Assembly (NCBI RefSeq): GCF_900142065.1
Contig: NZ_FSRJ01000005.1
Coordinates: forward strand, 124,001 to 188,000
Length of the DNA stretch: 64,000 nucleotides
Source: Agromyces cerinus subsp. cerinus
Lineage (GTDB): Bacteria > Actinomycetota > Actinomycetes > Actinomycetales > Microbacteriaceae
Reading direction: 5' to 3'
Shown here in pieces: positions 23,962 through 31,512 of the stretch. The notes under the pieces are model-generated. The model searched no databases. It had not been told where the DNA came from and saw only the letters and a list, made by a program, of their open reading frames with translations. The position numbers and the translations under genes were made by a program. Every line of letters begins with the position of its first letter. Positions within the stretch are counted from its first letter, which is position 1.

Positions 23962-24633
23962 TCAGAAGCGCATCGGGAAGGTGAGCAGCACGACGAAACC
24001 GCTCAGGGCGATGACGCCTGCCAACCCCAGCATCATCCAGGCCGCCACGTGGTGGATGTCGCGCTGCGCCATCGCGGTCAGGAAGAGCACGAGGGCGAAC
24101 AGCACGGTCAGCAGCGAATAGTTGTCACCGCGCTCGGTGTCCTCGAGCGCTTCCGCGAACCGCCGCTCGGCGACGGCGGTGAGCTCCGCGCTCTCCTCGG
24201 TGCCCGGCGGCACGTATTCGGCCATGGCGAACGGCCCGGGTTCGACGTCTCCGCCCGCCTGCCACGCATCGAAGGCGATCGTGAAGTGCGGCGTGAAGCG
24301 CGCCTCGATCTGATCGGCGAGTGCCGTGTCGCCCTGGGCGGTGGCGGTCACCCATTCCGCGTAGATGATCAGGTCGACGACCCTGGCCTCGCGCGCCTGG
24401 CTGTCGGCATCGCTCGCCTCCACACGGGCAGCGGATGCCTCGGCGAACGCGATCGCCCGCTCGCCGCTCCACTTGGCCGATTGGAAACCGCACCAGGCCG
24501 TGAGGATGGCCGTCACCGACAGCATCGCCACGGCGACGATCTCGATGAACGGCCGATGGCGCCACCGGGAGACCGGCACGGTCGTCGTGGCGGCTGGGGC
24601 CGCGGGCGCCGGTTCCGTCGATGCCTCGCTCAT
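23962..24633 (-). CDS. DUF4337-like membrane protein
   Basis: A 223-aa protein. One helix near residues 30-48 (IVAVAMLSVTAILTAWCGFQSAKWSG) is followed by a long helical soluble part and two C-terminal helices (LLTVLFALVLFLTAMA, MMLGLAGVIALSGFVVLL). The AxxWCGFQSAKWSGERA segment and two-helix end fit DUF4337-like proteins, whose function is unknown. An Ala/Pro-rich leader precedes helix 1. The ATG at 24633 follows a GGGGGCACC sequence. Confidence 0.65.
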   Translation of the reverse strand: MSEASTEPAPAAPAATTTVPVSRWRHRPFIEIVAVAMLSVTAILTAWCGFQSAKWSGERAIAFAEASAARVEASDADSQAREARVVDLIIYAEWVTATAQGDTALADQIEARFTPHFTIAFDAWQAGGDVEPGPFAMAEYVPPGTEESAELTAVAERRFAEALEDTERGDNYSLLTVLFALVLFLTAMAQRDIHHVAAWMMLGLAGVIALSGFVVLLTFPMRF

Positions 24634-24752
24634 GGTGCCCCCTTCGCCCCACCCGACACGGATTGCTGCCCACCATGGCACAGCGCTCCGCATCCGCGCC
24701 AGCGTCTCCTCAGTCAGGCGGCGGAGTCCTCCGGCCGGGCAACGGCCCGTGA

Positions 24753-25382
24753 TCAGGCGGCGGGGCCACCTGCCCGCGGGTCCGCGGTGGCGCGAACGCG
24801 CGCGTAGTGCTCGCGCACCCGGTTGCGGTTGCCGCAGTCGGAGGCGACGCACCAGCGGCGATTGTGCCGCGGCGAGGTGTCGAGGAACACCCAGCCGCAC
24901 TCGGCGTCGGAGCATTGGCCGAGCCGATCGAGATCGTCGCGCAGAAGCAGGTCGACCGCGGCGAGCGCGATGCGCCGACGCGGCAGGGCGAGATCGGTGT
25001 CGAACTCCCAGGCCCACCCCTCGCCGTCGCGGTCGAGGCGGCCGGCCGTAGCGGCCTCGGCATGCGCGGCGACGAGCGGCTGTGTCGACCCGCCCTCGTA
25101 CGCGGCCGAGTAGATCGCCTCGCGCAGCGCGATGACTCGAGCGAGTTCAGCCGCGGCATCCGCTGGGCGTTCGTCGGAGAGCGGGCCGAGCGCGGCGCTC
25201 TGCGCATCGTCGACGAGGCCGAGCTGGAGCGCCCACCGCCGCACGTCGTCGAAGTCGACGAGGTGCTCGGTGAACCGTTCGGCGTTGAGGCGCCATGACA
25301 CCGTGTTGACCAGGTCGAGGGCCACGGCGCCGCCGACCTGCCCGTACGTGTCGCGGGACAGCGACCTCTTCGCGGCATCCAT
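24753..25382 (-). CDS. CGNR zinc-finger/ABATE-domain transcriptional regulator
   Basis: A 209-aa regulator. The N-terminal ABATE domain (ALDLVNTVSWR, RWALQLGLV) leads to a C-terminal CGNR zinc finger: CSDAECGWVFLD, SPRHNRRWC and CGNRNRVREHY. The family controls divergent transport or stress genes in actinobacteria. It is divergent from an MFS exporter gene with a 13-bp palindrome in the gap, so it probably regulates that exporter. Confidence 0.88.
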   Translation of the reverse strand: MDAAKRSLSRDTYGQVGGAVALDLVNTVSWRLNAERFTEHLVDFDDVRRWALQLGLVDDAQSAALGPLSDERPADAAAELARVIALREAIYSAAYEGGSTQPLVAAHAEAATAGRLDRDGEGWAWEFDTDLALPRRRIALAAVDLLLRDDLDRLGQCSDAECGWVFLDTSPRHNRRWCVASDCGNRNRVREHYARVRATADPRAGGPAA

Positions 25383-25396
25383 TCGGCAAGCATAAC

Positions 25397-25409
25397 GCGT
25401 GATTCACGC
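25397..25409. promoter_or_regulatory. Palindromic operator between CGNR regulator and MFS gene
   Basis: GCGTGA-T-TCACGC is a perfect 13-bp palindrome, 14 bp upstream of the regulator start. A related GTAACGC half-site lies just before the MFS start. Binding by the CGNR protein is inferred. Confidence 0.5.
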
Positions 25410-25445
25410 TTTACCCATTCACTTCTCTGTGCCAACCTGTAACGC

Positions 25446-26786
25446 ATGCACCGCGAATCACCAATTAGTTTTCGGCGGCGGCCGTGGTCGCGCGACTTCG
25501 CTCGGCTCTGGCTCGCCGAGGGCGCGTCGGTCGCCGCACAGCAGGTCGCCGAGCTCGCGCTCCCCCTGCTCGCGGTGCTCCTGCTGCATGCCTCGGCGAT
25601 GGAGCTCGGCCTGCTGGGGGTGGCGCGATGGCTGCCGTTCCTGCTGCTCGCCCTCCCGCTCGGGGTGCTCGTCGACCGCTCCCGGCGCCGGTCGCTCATC
25701 GTGACGGCCGACTGGGCGCGGGCCGCGCTCACCCTCGCGATCGTCGTGGCCTCGGTGGCGGGCGCGCTGACCTTCCCGGCGCTCGCGCTGCTCGCCGCGG
25801 CGATCGGCTGCTTCACCGTGCTCTTCGAGGTCTCGTACCAGTCGGTGCTGCCGAGTATCGTGCCGACGGCGGCGCTGCCCGGCGCGAACACCCGGCTCGC
25901 GGCGACCGCGTCGGCCGTGCAGGTCGGCGGCCCCGGCCTCGGCGGCCTCCTCGTGCAGGCGGTGTCCGCTCCGTTCGCCTTGCTCGTCACCGCGGGCGGC
26001 TACCTCGTCTCGGCGATCTCGGTCGCGGGCATCCGCGCGCCGGAGACACCGTCGGGGCGAAGCGGCGGGTTCCTGGCCGAGCTCCGCGGCGGCCTGCGGT
26101 TCGTGGCGCGCGACCGCTACCTCGTGGCGAACCTCGGGTTCTCGGCGCTCTACAACCCCTTCAGCCAGTGGATCATGGTGCTGTTCACCCTGCACGCCGT
26201 GCAGGGGCTCGGACTCGATGCCGCCCAGCTCGGGCTCGTCCTCGCGATCGGCGCGGTCGGCGCCCTCGCCGGTTCGGTGCTCGCGGGGCCGGCCGTGCGC
26301 CGCTTCGGCGCGGGCCGCCCGATCCTCTGGTGCGCGGCCGTCAACTGCCTCTCCCTCTTCGCCATTCCGTTCGCGGATGCCTCGTGGGCCGCGCCCTGGC
26401 TCATCGCCGCGTTCGGCACGGCATTCGCCCTGAACGGCGCCAGCACGACATTGTCGAGCGTGATCCTCGTGACGATCCGGCAACTGCGCACACCCGATCG
26501 GCTGCTCGGGCGGGTGAACGCGAGCATGCGCTGGGTGTCGTTCGGCACGATCGCGATCGGCGCGGCGGCCGGCGGCTTCGCGGGCGAGCTGCTCGGCACG
26601 CGCACGGCGCTCGTCATCGGCGCCGTGCTCTGCCTCGGGTCGTTCGTGTGGGTCGCCCTGTCGCCGCTGCCGCGCATCGGCGACCCCGCCGAGCTCGCCA
26701 TCGCCGAGCGACGTGAGCCCGAAGGCATGGCCGACGCCGGCGCCCTCGGTACCGGCGATCCTGGCGGATCCGGCGCGCAAGGCTGA
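25446..26786 (+). CDS. MFS transporter
   Basis: A 446-aa major facilitator with about twelve hydrophobic helices. The loop 2-3 motif LPLGVLVDRSRRRSLIVTADWARA is a good MFS motif A, and a second copy FGAGRPILW follows the sixth helix. The layout with LWLAEGASVAAQQVAELALPLLAVLLL at the start matches MFS_3/enterobactin-exporter-like efflux pumps. It is divergent from the CGNR regulator, suggesting inducible export of a toxic compound. A GGTACTTC tandem repeat lies downstream. Confidence 0.88.
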   Translation: MHRESPISFRRRPWSRDFARLWLAEGASVAAQQVAELALPLLAVLLLHASAMELGLLGVARWLPFLLLALPLGVLVDRSRRRSLIVTADWARAALTLAIVVASVAGALTFPALALLAAAIGCFTVLFEVSYQSVLPSIVPTAALPGANTRLAATASAVQVGGPGLGGLLVQAVSAPFALLVTAGGYLVSAISVAGIRAPETPSGRSGGFLAELRGGLRFVARDRYLVANLGFSALYNPFSQWIMVLFTLHAVQGLGLDAAQLGLVLAIGAVGALAGSVLAGPAVRRFGAGRPILWCAAVNCLSLFAIPFADASWAAPWLIAAFGTAFALNGASTTLSSVILVTIRQLRTPDRLLGRVNASMRWVSFGTIAIGAAAGGFAGELLGTRTALVIGAVLCLGSFVWVALSPLPRIGDPAELAIAERREPEGMADAGALGTGDPGGSGAQG

Positions 26787-26852
26787 CCCTCGCGAGGCCG
26801 GCCTCACCGGTCGAGTCTCGCGCTGCACCATCCTCGTCTCTCGAGAGCCCCC

Positions 26853-26890
26853 GGTACTCCGGTACTTCGGTACTTCGGTACTTCGGTACC
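26853..26890. repeat. 8-bp tandem repeat (GGTACTTC) after the MFS gene
   Basis: Five adjacent units: GGTACTCC, three GGTACTTC, and a terminal GGTACC. It is non-coding, between the MFS gene end and the convergent membrane protein. The array can fold on itself through GGTAC/GTACC pairing and may act in termination. Confidence 0.7.
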
Positions 26891-26965
26891 GCAATACGGC
26901 ACGGGCACCCCTGCCGCCGCCCGAACGGCCCGAACAATCCGAACGGGAGTGATGCGCGGGGCCGG

Positions 26966-28306
26966 CTAGACGGCGGCCTTCGACGCCTTGCGCGCGACTC
27001 GCTGCGCCGCAACGCGTGCGGCGACGGTCTTGGGCGTCAGGTCCCCCGGCGACAGCACGGCCCTGAGCGCATTGCTCTCGCGCACGGCGGCGTCGGCGTC
27101 GAAGACGGCGATGAGCATCGCGACGATGAACGCCGCCGCCGCGAACGGCAGGGCGATCGCGGCATCCGCCCAGTACACGTCGAACCAGATGTCGGCGAAC
27201 GCCACCACGATCGCGGCCGGTGCGATGGCTGCGACGAGGCCCTGTGCGAACAGCACGGCGGCGCGGCGGCCGATGAGGAACCGCTCGATGCGCTCGGCGC
27301 GCGTGCGACGAGGCTGCCCGTCGGCGATCCAGCGTGCGGCGGCGATCTCGCGCATGCGAAGCACGACGAGGTGGGCGACGAGCAGCACCACGAGCAGCAC
27401 GGCGAGCACCGCCATGACGACACCCGAGGTGGCGCTGAGCCAGTCGATGAATCGCTCACCCGGCTCGTCGTAGGAGAGCTCGTCGCAACGGCGGCACGGC
27501 TTGCGCATCACGAACGACACGAACCATGCGACGACCGCGAGGCCGAGCGCCGCACCGGTCGCGCCGGTGGCCCAGGTCAGCCACCAGGTGGTGCGCGAAG
27601 CGAGGATCGCCGGGCCGGCATCGTCGACGGATGCCGCGCGGCGGCGCTCCTCGGCCTGTTCGACGAAGTTGTGACGGGCCTCCCAGTCGGCGGTGAGCAG
27701 GTACGTGCGCGCCTCCCATCGGTCGACCGAGGCGGAGAGCACGGGGGTGAGCGCGATCCAGGCGACCAGGACGACGGCGCAGACGACGAGGCCGATCCAC
27801 GGTGCTGGCTCAGCGCCGGCATCGGGCTCCGTGACGAGCAGCATGACCAGCAGCCCGGCGACCGCCAGGGCGGCGAAGCCGCACCACATCATGAGCTTGC
27901 GCAGGGTGCGCGCCGGAGCCGTGGCCACGCGTGCCCTGGCGCGCGCGCTCGGCACGATCGCACGGTCTCGTCGCGCGGCTGCTTCGAGCCGCCCGAAGTA
28001 CAGCCTGCTGTCGAGTGCGTACAGCGCGGGCAGCGCGATCCCGACGCCGGCCGCGGCGATCGACGCGGCGCCCACGCCGGCTCGAACGAACAGGTCGTAC
28101 TCGATCGCGTCGTTCAGCCGGCTGAACGCCTCCTCGCCGATGATGCCGGTGATGAGCACGAGACCGGCGACGATGCTCATGCCCACGGCGAACCCGAGCA
28201 TCACGTCGAGCGCCGCCCTCACGTACTTCGATCCCCCGCCGCCCACGTCGACGAATCGCGGCACGTAGGCAGCGCGGTCTTGCTCGGTGTGATCGTTCGG
28301 GCGCAC
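26966..28306 (-). CDS. Large multipass membrane protein of unknown function
   Basis: A 446-aa protein with about eight hydrophobic segments in four pairs, separated by charged cytoplasmic stretches rich in Arg and Ala (ARRDRAIVPSARARARVATAPARTLRK; RRTRAERIERFLIGRRA). A CRRCDELSYDEPGERF loop has a CxxC. No named family is recognised. The GTG at 28306 is preceded by AGAGG. Divergent from the TetR-controlled hydrolase operon. Confidence 0.7.
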   Translation of the reverse strand: MRPNDHTEQDRAAYVPRFVDVGGGGSKYVRAALDVMLGFAVGMSIVAGLVLITGIIGEEAFSRLNDAIEYDLFVRAGVGAASIAAAGVGIALPALYALDSRLYFGRLEAAARRDRAIVPSARARARVATAPARTLRKLMMWCGFAALAVAGLLVMLLVTEPDAGAEPAPWIGLVVCAVVLVAWIALTPVLSASVDRWEARTYLLTADWEARHNFVEQAEERRRAASVDDAGPAILASRTTWWLTWATGATGAALGLAVVAWFVSFVMRKPCRRCDELSYDEPGERFIDWLSATSGVVMAVLAVLLVVLLVAHLVVLRMREIAAARWIADGQPRRTRAERIERFLIGRRAAVLFAQGLVAAIAPAAIVVAFADIWFDVYWADAAIALPFAAAAFIVAMLIAVFDADAAVRESNALRAVLSPGDLTPKTVAARVAAQRVARKASKAAV

Positions 28307-28375
28307 CAGGATCCTCTGAGTCGGGGCGTTTCGGCTCGGCTCAGCGTACTGGGGGCGGTCGCCGCCCCACTCACC

Positions 28376-28404
28376 TTGACAATTTTCCTGAGTCGACTCA
28401 CAAT
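28376..28404 (+). promoter_or_regulatory. Promoter of the hydrolase/EthD/TetR operon
   Basis: TTGACA (28376-28381) and CACAAT (28399-28404) are spaced by 17 bp. The -10 end overlaps two palindromic operators, consistent with repression by steric block. The hydrolase ATG is 30 bp on. Confidence 0.7.
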
Positions 28405-28416
28405 TGAGTCAACTCA
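28389..28416. promoter_or_regulatory. Double TGAGTnnACTCA operator
   Basis: TGAGTCGACTCA (28389-28400) and TGAGTCAACTCA (28405-28416) lie 16 bp apart, overlapping and just downstream of the promoter. They are probably bound by the TetR protein encoded last in the same operon. Confidence 0.7.
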
Positions 28417-28433
28417 CTAAAAGGAGAATCCTC

Positions 28434-29300
28434 ATGAGCACCACCCCCGATACCGCGAGCGGGCCCGTCACGTCGTACGCGAAGGCCCCCACCCGCACGA
28501 TCACCGCCGGCGGCGTGTCCTACGCCTACCGCGAGCTGGGCCCGAAGGGCGGCGTGCCCGTCGTCTTCTTCGTGCACCTCGCCGCGACGCTCGACAACTG
28601 GGACCCGCGCATCATCGACCCCATCGCCGAAGGCCGCCACGTGATCACGTTCGACAACCGTGGCGTCGGCGCGACCACCGGCGAGGTGCCCGACAGCGTC
28701 GAGGCGATGGCCGCTGACGCCACGACCTTCATCACGGCGCTCGGCTTCGACGAGGTCGACATCTTCGCCTTCTCCCTCGGCGGAATGGTCGCGCAGGCGC
28801 TCGTGGTCGAGCACCCCGAGCTCGTGCGCAAGCTCGTGCTCACCGGCACCGGCCCCTCCGGCGGCGCCGGCATCGACAAGGTCGCCGGCGTCACCTACTT
28901 CGACATCCTGCGCGCGACCCTGACCCGCTCCGACCCGAAGGAGTTCCTCTTCTTCAACCGCAACGCCACCGGCAAGCCCGCCGCGAAAGCATTCGTGAAG
29001 CGACTCCAGGAGCGCACCGTCGATCGCGACGCCCCGATCACGACGAAGGCGTTCCAGACGCAGCTGAAGGCGATCAAGAAGTGGGGTCGCTCGGCGCCCG
29101 CAGACCTCTCGAAGCTCACTCAGCCCACCCTGATCGCGAACGGCGACCACGACCGCATGGTGCCCTCCGTGCTCTCCAACGACCTCCACCGCCGCATCGC
29201 GGGGTCCGAGCTGATCATCTACCCCGACTCCGGCCACGGCGGCATCTTCCAGTTCCACGACCGCTTCGCGCCCGTCGCCGTCGAGTTCCTCGCGCGCTGA
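28434..29300 (+). CDS. Alpha/beta hydrolase
   Basis: A 288-aa hydrolase. Key parts: VVFFVHLAATLDNW (oxyanion region), FDNRGVGATTG, the nucleophile elbow FSLGG at residues 113-117 (Ser114), the acid region NGDHDRMV and the histidine in DSGHGG. The sequence FDNRGVG with FSLGGMVAQAL is typical of a large group of actinobacterial/proteobacterial hydrolases induced by xenobiotics. GGAGAATCC gives the ribosome binding site. It is the first gene of an operon with an EthD-like gene and TetR; substrate unknown. Confidence 0.88.
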   Translation: MSTTPDTASGPVTSYAKAPTRTITAGGVSYAYRELGPKGGVPVVFFVHLAATLDNWDPRIIDPIAEGRHVITFDNRGVGATTGEVPDSVEAMAADATTFITALGFDEVDIFAFSLGGMVAQALVVEHPELVRKLVLTGTGPSGGAGIDKVAGVTYFDILRATLTRSDPKEFLFFNRNATGKPAAKAFVKRLQERTVDRDAPITTKAFQTQLKAIKKWGRSAPADLSKLTQPTLIANGDHDRMVPSVLSNDLHRRIAGSELIIYPDSGHGGIFQFHDRFAPVAVEFLAR

Positions 29301-29331
29301 CCGGCATCCGAATCACTCAAGAAGGCATGCC

Positions 29332-30120
29332 ATGACGAACACGATCCCGTTCACGAAGAAGGCGCTCGCGTCATCGATCCTGCTGTGGATGCGCACCGAT
29401 CAGCCCCGCCAGCAGGGCATGGAGCACTGGAAGGGCCCGCACTCGAAGATCATCTCGGCATCTCCGGGGCTCGACGAATACCGGCAGCTCCACCTCGAGG
29501 CGGTCAACCCCGGGCTGTGGCCCGCCACCCACGGCGTCGAGACGGCCATTCCCGCAGATCGCAAGATCGACGGGGTCGCCGAGGTCACCTTCGCCTCCGC
29601 GCTCGCGCCGTTGCAGGGCCGCGCGCAGACCAAACTCGCCTTCCAAGACGAGGTGAACGTGTTCCGGCGCACCCTGATGTACGCCGGCCCGCCCAACTCC
29701 ACCCGCTGGTACGAGCGAACCGGCGACACGGGGTCACGTGCCCTCATCTACGTGAGACGACGCGAGGGCGTCGGCACCCGAGCGTTCCGGAGGCATCTCA
29801 CCGACGCCCTCGTGCCCGCGCTCGCGAAGACCGCGAAGTTGACCGAGCTGCGCACCCAGGTGTTCATGCCCTGGAACGAGCGGCTCTGGAACACGCCCGA
29901 CGTCGCCCACGACAATCCCGCCGATCAGCGGTTCCACGCCTCGCTCGTGCTCGGCTTCGCCGATGCCGCCGCGCGCGCGGCATTCTTCGACGGCGACGAG
30001 ATCTCGACCATGTCAGACGAGCTGTCGATGTTCGCATCGGCGATCCACGCCTACAACGTGTCCGAGGCGTTGACGTATGTCAGAGAGGGCCGCGTCCTGC
30101 CGCATTATGCTCAGGACTGA
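29332..30120 (+). CDS. EthD-like dimeric alpha-beta barrel protein
   Basis: A 262-aa protein with two ferredoxin-like halves. The first carries SSILLWMRTDQPRQQGMEHWKGPHSKIISASPGLDEYRQ, the second ALIYVRRREGVGTRAFRRHL. The W-x-G-P-H turn and repeated strand-helix-strand pattern suit the EthD/dimeric alpha-beta barrel superfamily. It is 31 bp behind the hydrolase with an AGAAGG ribosome binding site and shares its regulation. A role in handling the same substrate is likely but unproved. Confidence 0.7.
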   Translation: MTNTIPFTKKALASSILLWMRTDQPRQQGMEHWKGPHSKIISASPGLDEYRQLHLEAVNPGLWPATHGVETAIPADRKIDGVAEVTFASALAPLQGRAQTKLAFQDEVNVFRRTLMYAGPPNSTRWYERTGDTGSRALIYVRRREGVGTRAFRRHLTDALVPALAKTAKLTELRTQVFMPWNERLWNTPDVAHDNPADQRFHASLVLGFADAAARAAFFDGDEISTMSDELSMFASAIHAYNVSEALTYVREGRVLPHYAQD

Positions 30121-30150
30121 GCACAGTCAGATCCAATCCTGGAGGACGGA

Positions 30151-30753
30151 ATGGCCTCGGTCACGGCACCGGTCGGGCGGCGCGAGCGGAACAAGCAGGT
30201 CAAGCTCGAACGCATCACCGCCGCCGCGCGAGAACTCTTCGCCGAGCACGGCGTCGACGACGTCACCACCCAGCAGATCGCCGAGAAGGCCGACATCGGC
30301 GCCGGCACCCTGTTCCTCTACGCCAAGACCAAGGGCGAACTGCTTCTGCTCGTGCAGAACTCCGCCTACGCCGACGCCCTCGACGAGGGGCGGGCGGCCG
30401 CCGCGAGCCTGCCCGATGCGCTCGACGCGGTGATGGCGATCGTGCGCCCGGTCGTGCACTGCAACCGCATCCAGATCGACAACGGGCGCACCTACCTGCG
30501 CGAACTCGTCTTCGGCGACCCCGAAGAGCCGCACCACCGCGACGCGCTCACGCTGACCCTGCAGACCGAAGAGGCCATCGCCGCCGTGCTGCGTCGCGAC
30601 GACCGCGTCGGCGAGCGCGACGCCGCCACCCTCGCGCGCATCGTCTCGGCGATCATGTTCGTCACCATGGCGGCGACGGTGAACATCACCCGCACCGTCG
30701 ACGAGCTCGTGCAGGAGATCAGTGACCAGGTTCGCGTGCTCCTGCCCTGCTGA
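30151..30753 (+). CDS. TetR-family regulator of the hydrolase operon
   Basis: A 200-aa TetR regulator. The recognition region VTTQQIAEKADIGAGTLFLYAKTKGELLLL is at about residues 41-70. It is the third gene in the operon behind the hydrolase and EthD-like genes, preceded by a TGGAGGACGGA ribosome binding site. The double TGAGTnnACTCA operator at the operon promoter is its probable target, giving negative feedback. Confidence 0.88.
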   Translation: MASVTAPVGRRERNKQVKLERITAAARELFAEHGVDDVTTQQIAEKADIGAGTLFLYAKTKGELLLLVQNSAYADALDEGRAAAASLPDALDAVMAIVRPVVHCNRIQIDNGRTYLRELVFGDPEEPHHRDALTLTLQTEEAIAAVLRRDDRVGERDAATLARIVSAIMFVTMAATVNITRTVDELVQEISDQVRVLLPC

Positions 30754-30774
30754 TCACCGCACGCCCGAAGCACG

Positions 30775-30807
30775 AATGCCCGGCACCCCCTTGAGATGCC
30801 GGGCGTT
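30775..30807 (+). terminator. Hairpin terminator after the TetR gene
   Basis: AATGCCCGGCA and TGCCGGGCGTT pair over 11 bp with one G-U, around an 11-nt loop, followed by CTGGTGT. It ends the hydrolase operon and is related to the GAACGCCCGG hairpins elsewhere in the window. Confidence 0.75.
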
Positions 30808-30830
30808 CTGGTGTCGACACGCGCTTCGCG

Positions 30831-31361
30831 CTACACGTCGAGACCGAACCCACTACTCGCTTCAGCCGACCAAGCCGCAAGCTTCGGATGCCTCTCCTCA
30901 GACGTCTCCTCGTCGAACCGCACCCCTTCGGGCTCGCCATCGGTGGGTTCGAGGTCTGCGCCGTTCTCGTCGTCCTCGATGCCACGATCATCGAGCACCT
31001 CTTCAGCGACGTACTCGAGGAGTTCGTTCTCGAGCTCATCGGTGTCGAGATACGGCACGAGCAGCTCGGGATCGGTGAGGGCGACGTCGACAACCTCGGC
31101 GCCCTTACCGATGAGCCATGAACGGAAGTAGTGGAATGCATCGTCGCCCATTCCGCCGGCTGCCGCGTACCCGGCATCCCAGAGCGACCAGCGATTGAGC
31201 CGAACGAGCTGGCGGCGAAACTCCGCCGCAAACGCCGCGACCACATCGTCTGGCAACCGGCTCAGCACTTCACGCAGGGCGTCAGGGTCGGCACTTGGAG
31301 AGTCAGGTGTCGCGCTCGGGCGCGCAGTGTCGATGAGTGCATAGAACTCGGTCTCGGTCAT
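30831..31361 (-). CDS. DUF4240 domain-containing protein
   Basis: A 176-aa acidic protein. TETEFYALIDTAR at the start, LSRLPDDVVAAFAAEFRRQL, and the GGMGDDAFHYFRSWLIGKG motif match DUF4240 (the usual form is GCSDDSFxxFRxWLIxxG). The family is related to WGR/molybdate-metabolism-associated proteins of unknown activity. The C-terminal 50 residues are very acidic. It lies between two hairpin terminators and so appears to be a single-gene unit. Confidence 0.82.
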   Translation of the reverse strand: MTETEFYALIDTARPSATPDSPSADPDALREVLSRLPDDVVAAFAAEFRRQLVRLNRWSLWDAGYAAAGGMGDDAFHYFRSWLIGKGAEVVDVALTDPELLVPYLDTDELENELLEYVAEEVLDDRGIEDDENGADLEPTDGEPEGVRFDEETSEERHPKLAAWSAEASSGFGLDV

Positions 31362-31417
31362 CCGTGGATCGTATCCATCGCCACCGATGTTTCTCCGTCA
31401 CCAAGGTGTCGCTCAAT

Positions 31418-31458
31418 GACGAACGCCCGGCCCTCGTGATGAGGACCGGGCGTTCGTC
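31418..31458 (-). terminator. Strong hairpin terminator
   Basis: GACGAACGCCCGG pairs with CCGGGCGTTCGTC, and the inner CCTC pairs with GAGG around GTGAT. That makes 17 bp in all with one internal mismatch. It lies 55 bp beyond the ClpC stop on the minus strand, which it most likely terminates, and just upstream of the DUF4240 gene. Confidence 0.75.
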
Positions 31459-31512
31459 TTCGACCGGTTACGGCCGCTGCTTCACACGGTTACGTGCGAC
31501 GCCGCGAGGTGG

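Noticed and set aside
26853..26890. Possible CRISPR-like array
   Set aside because: Units are 8 bp with no spacers; a simple tandem repeat. No cas genes are in the window.
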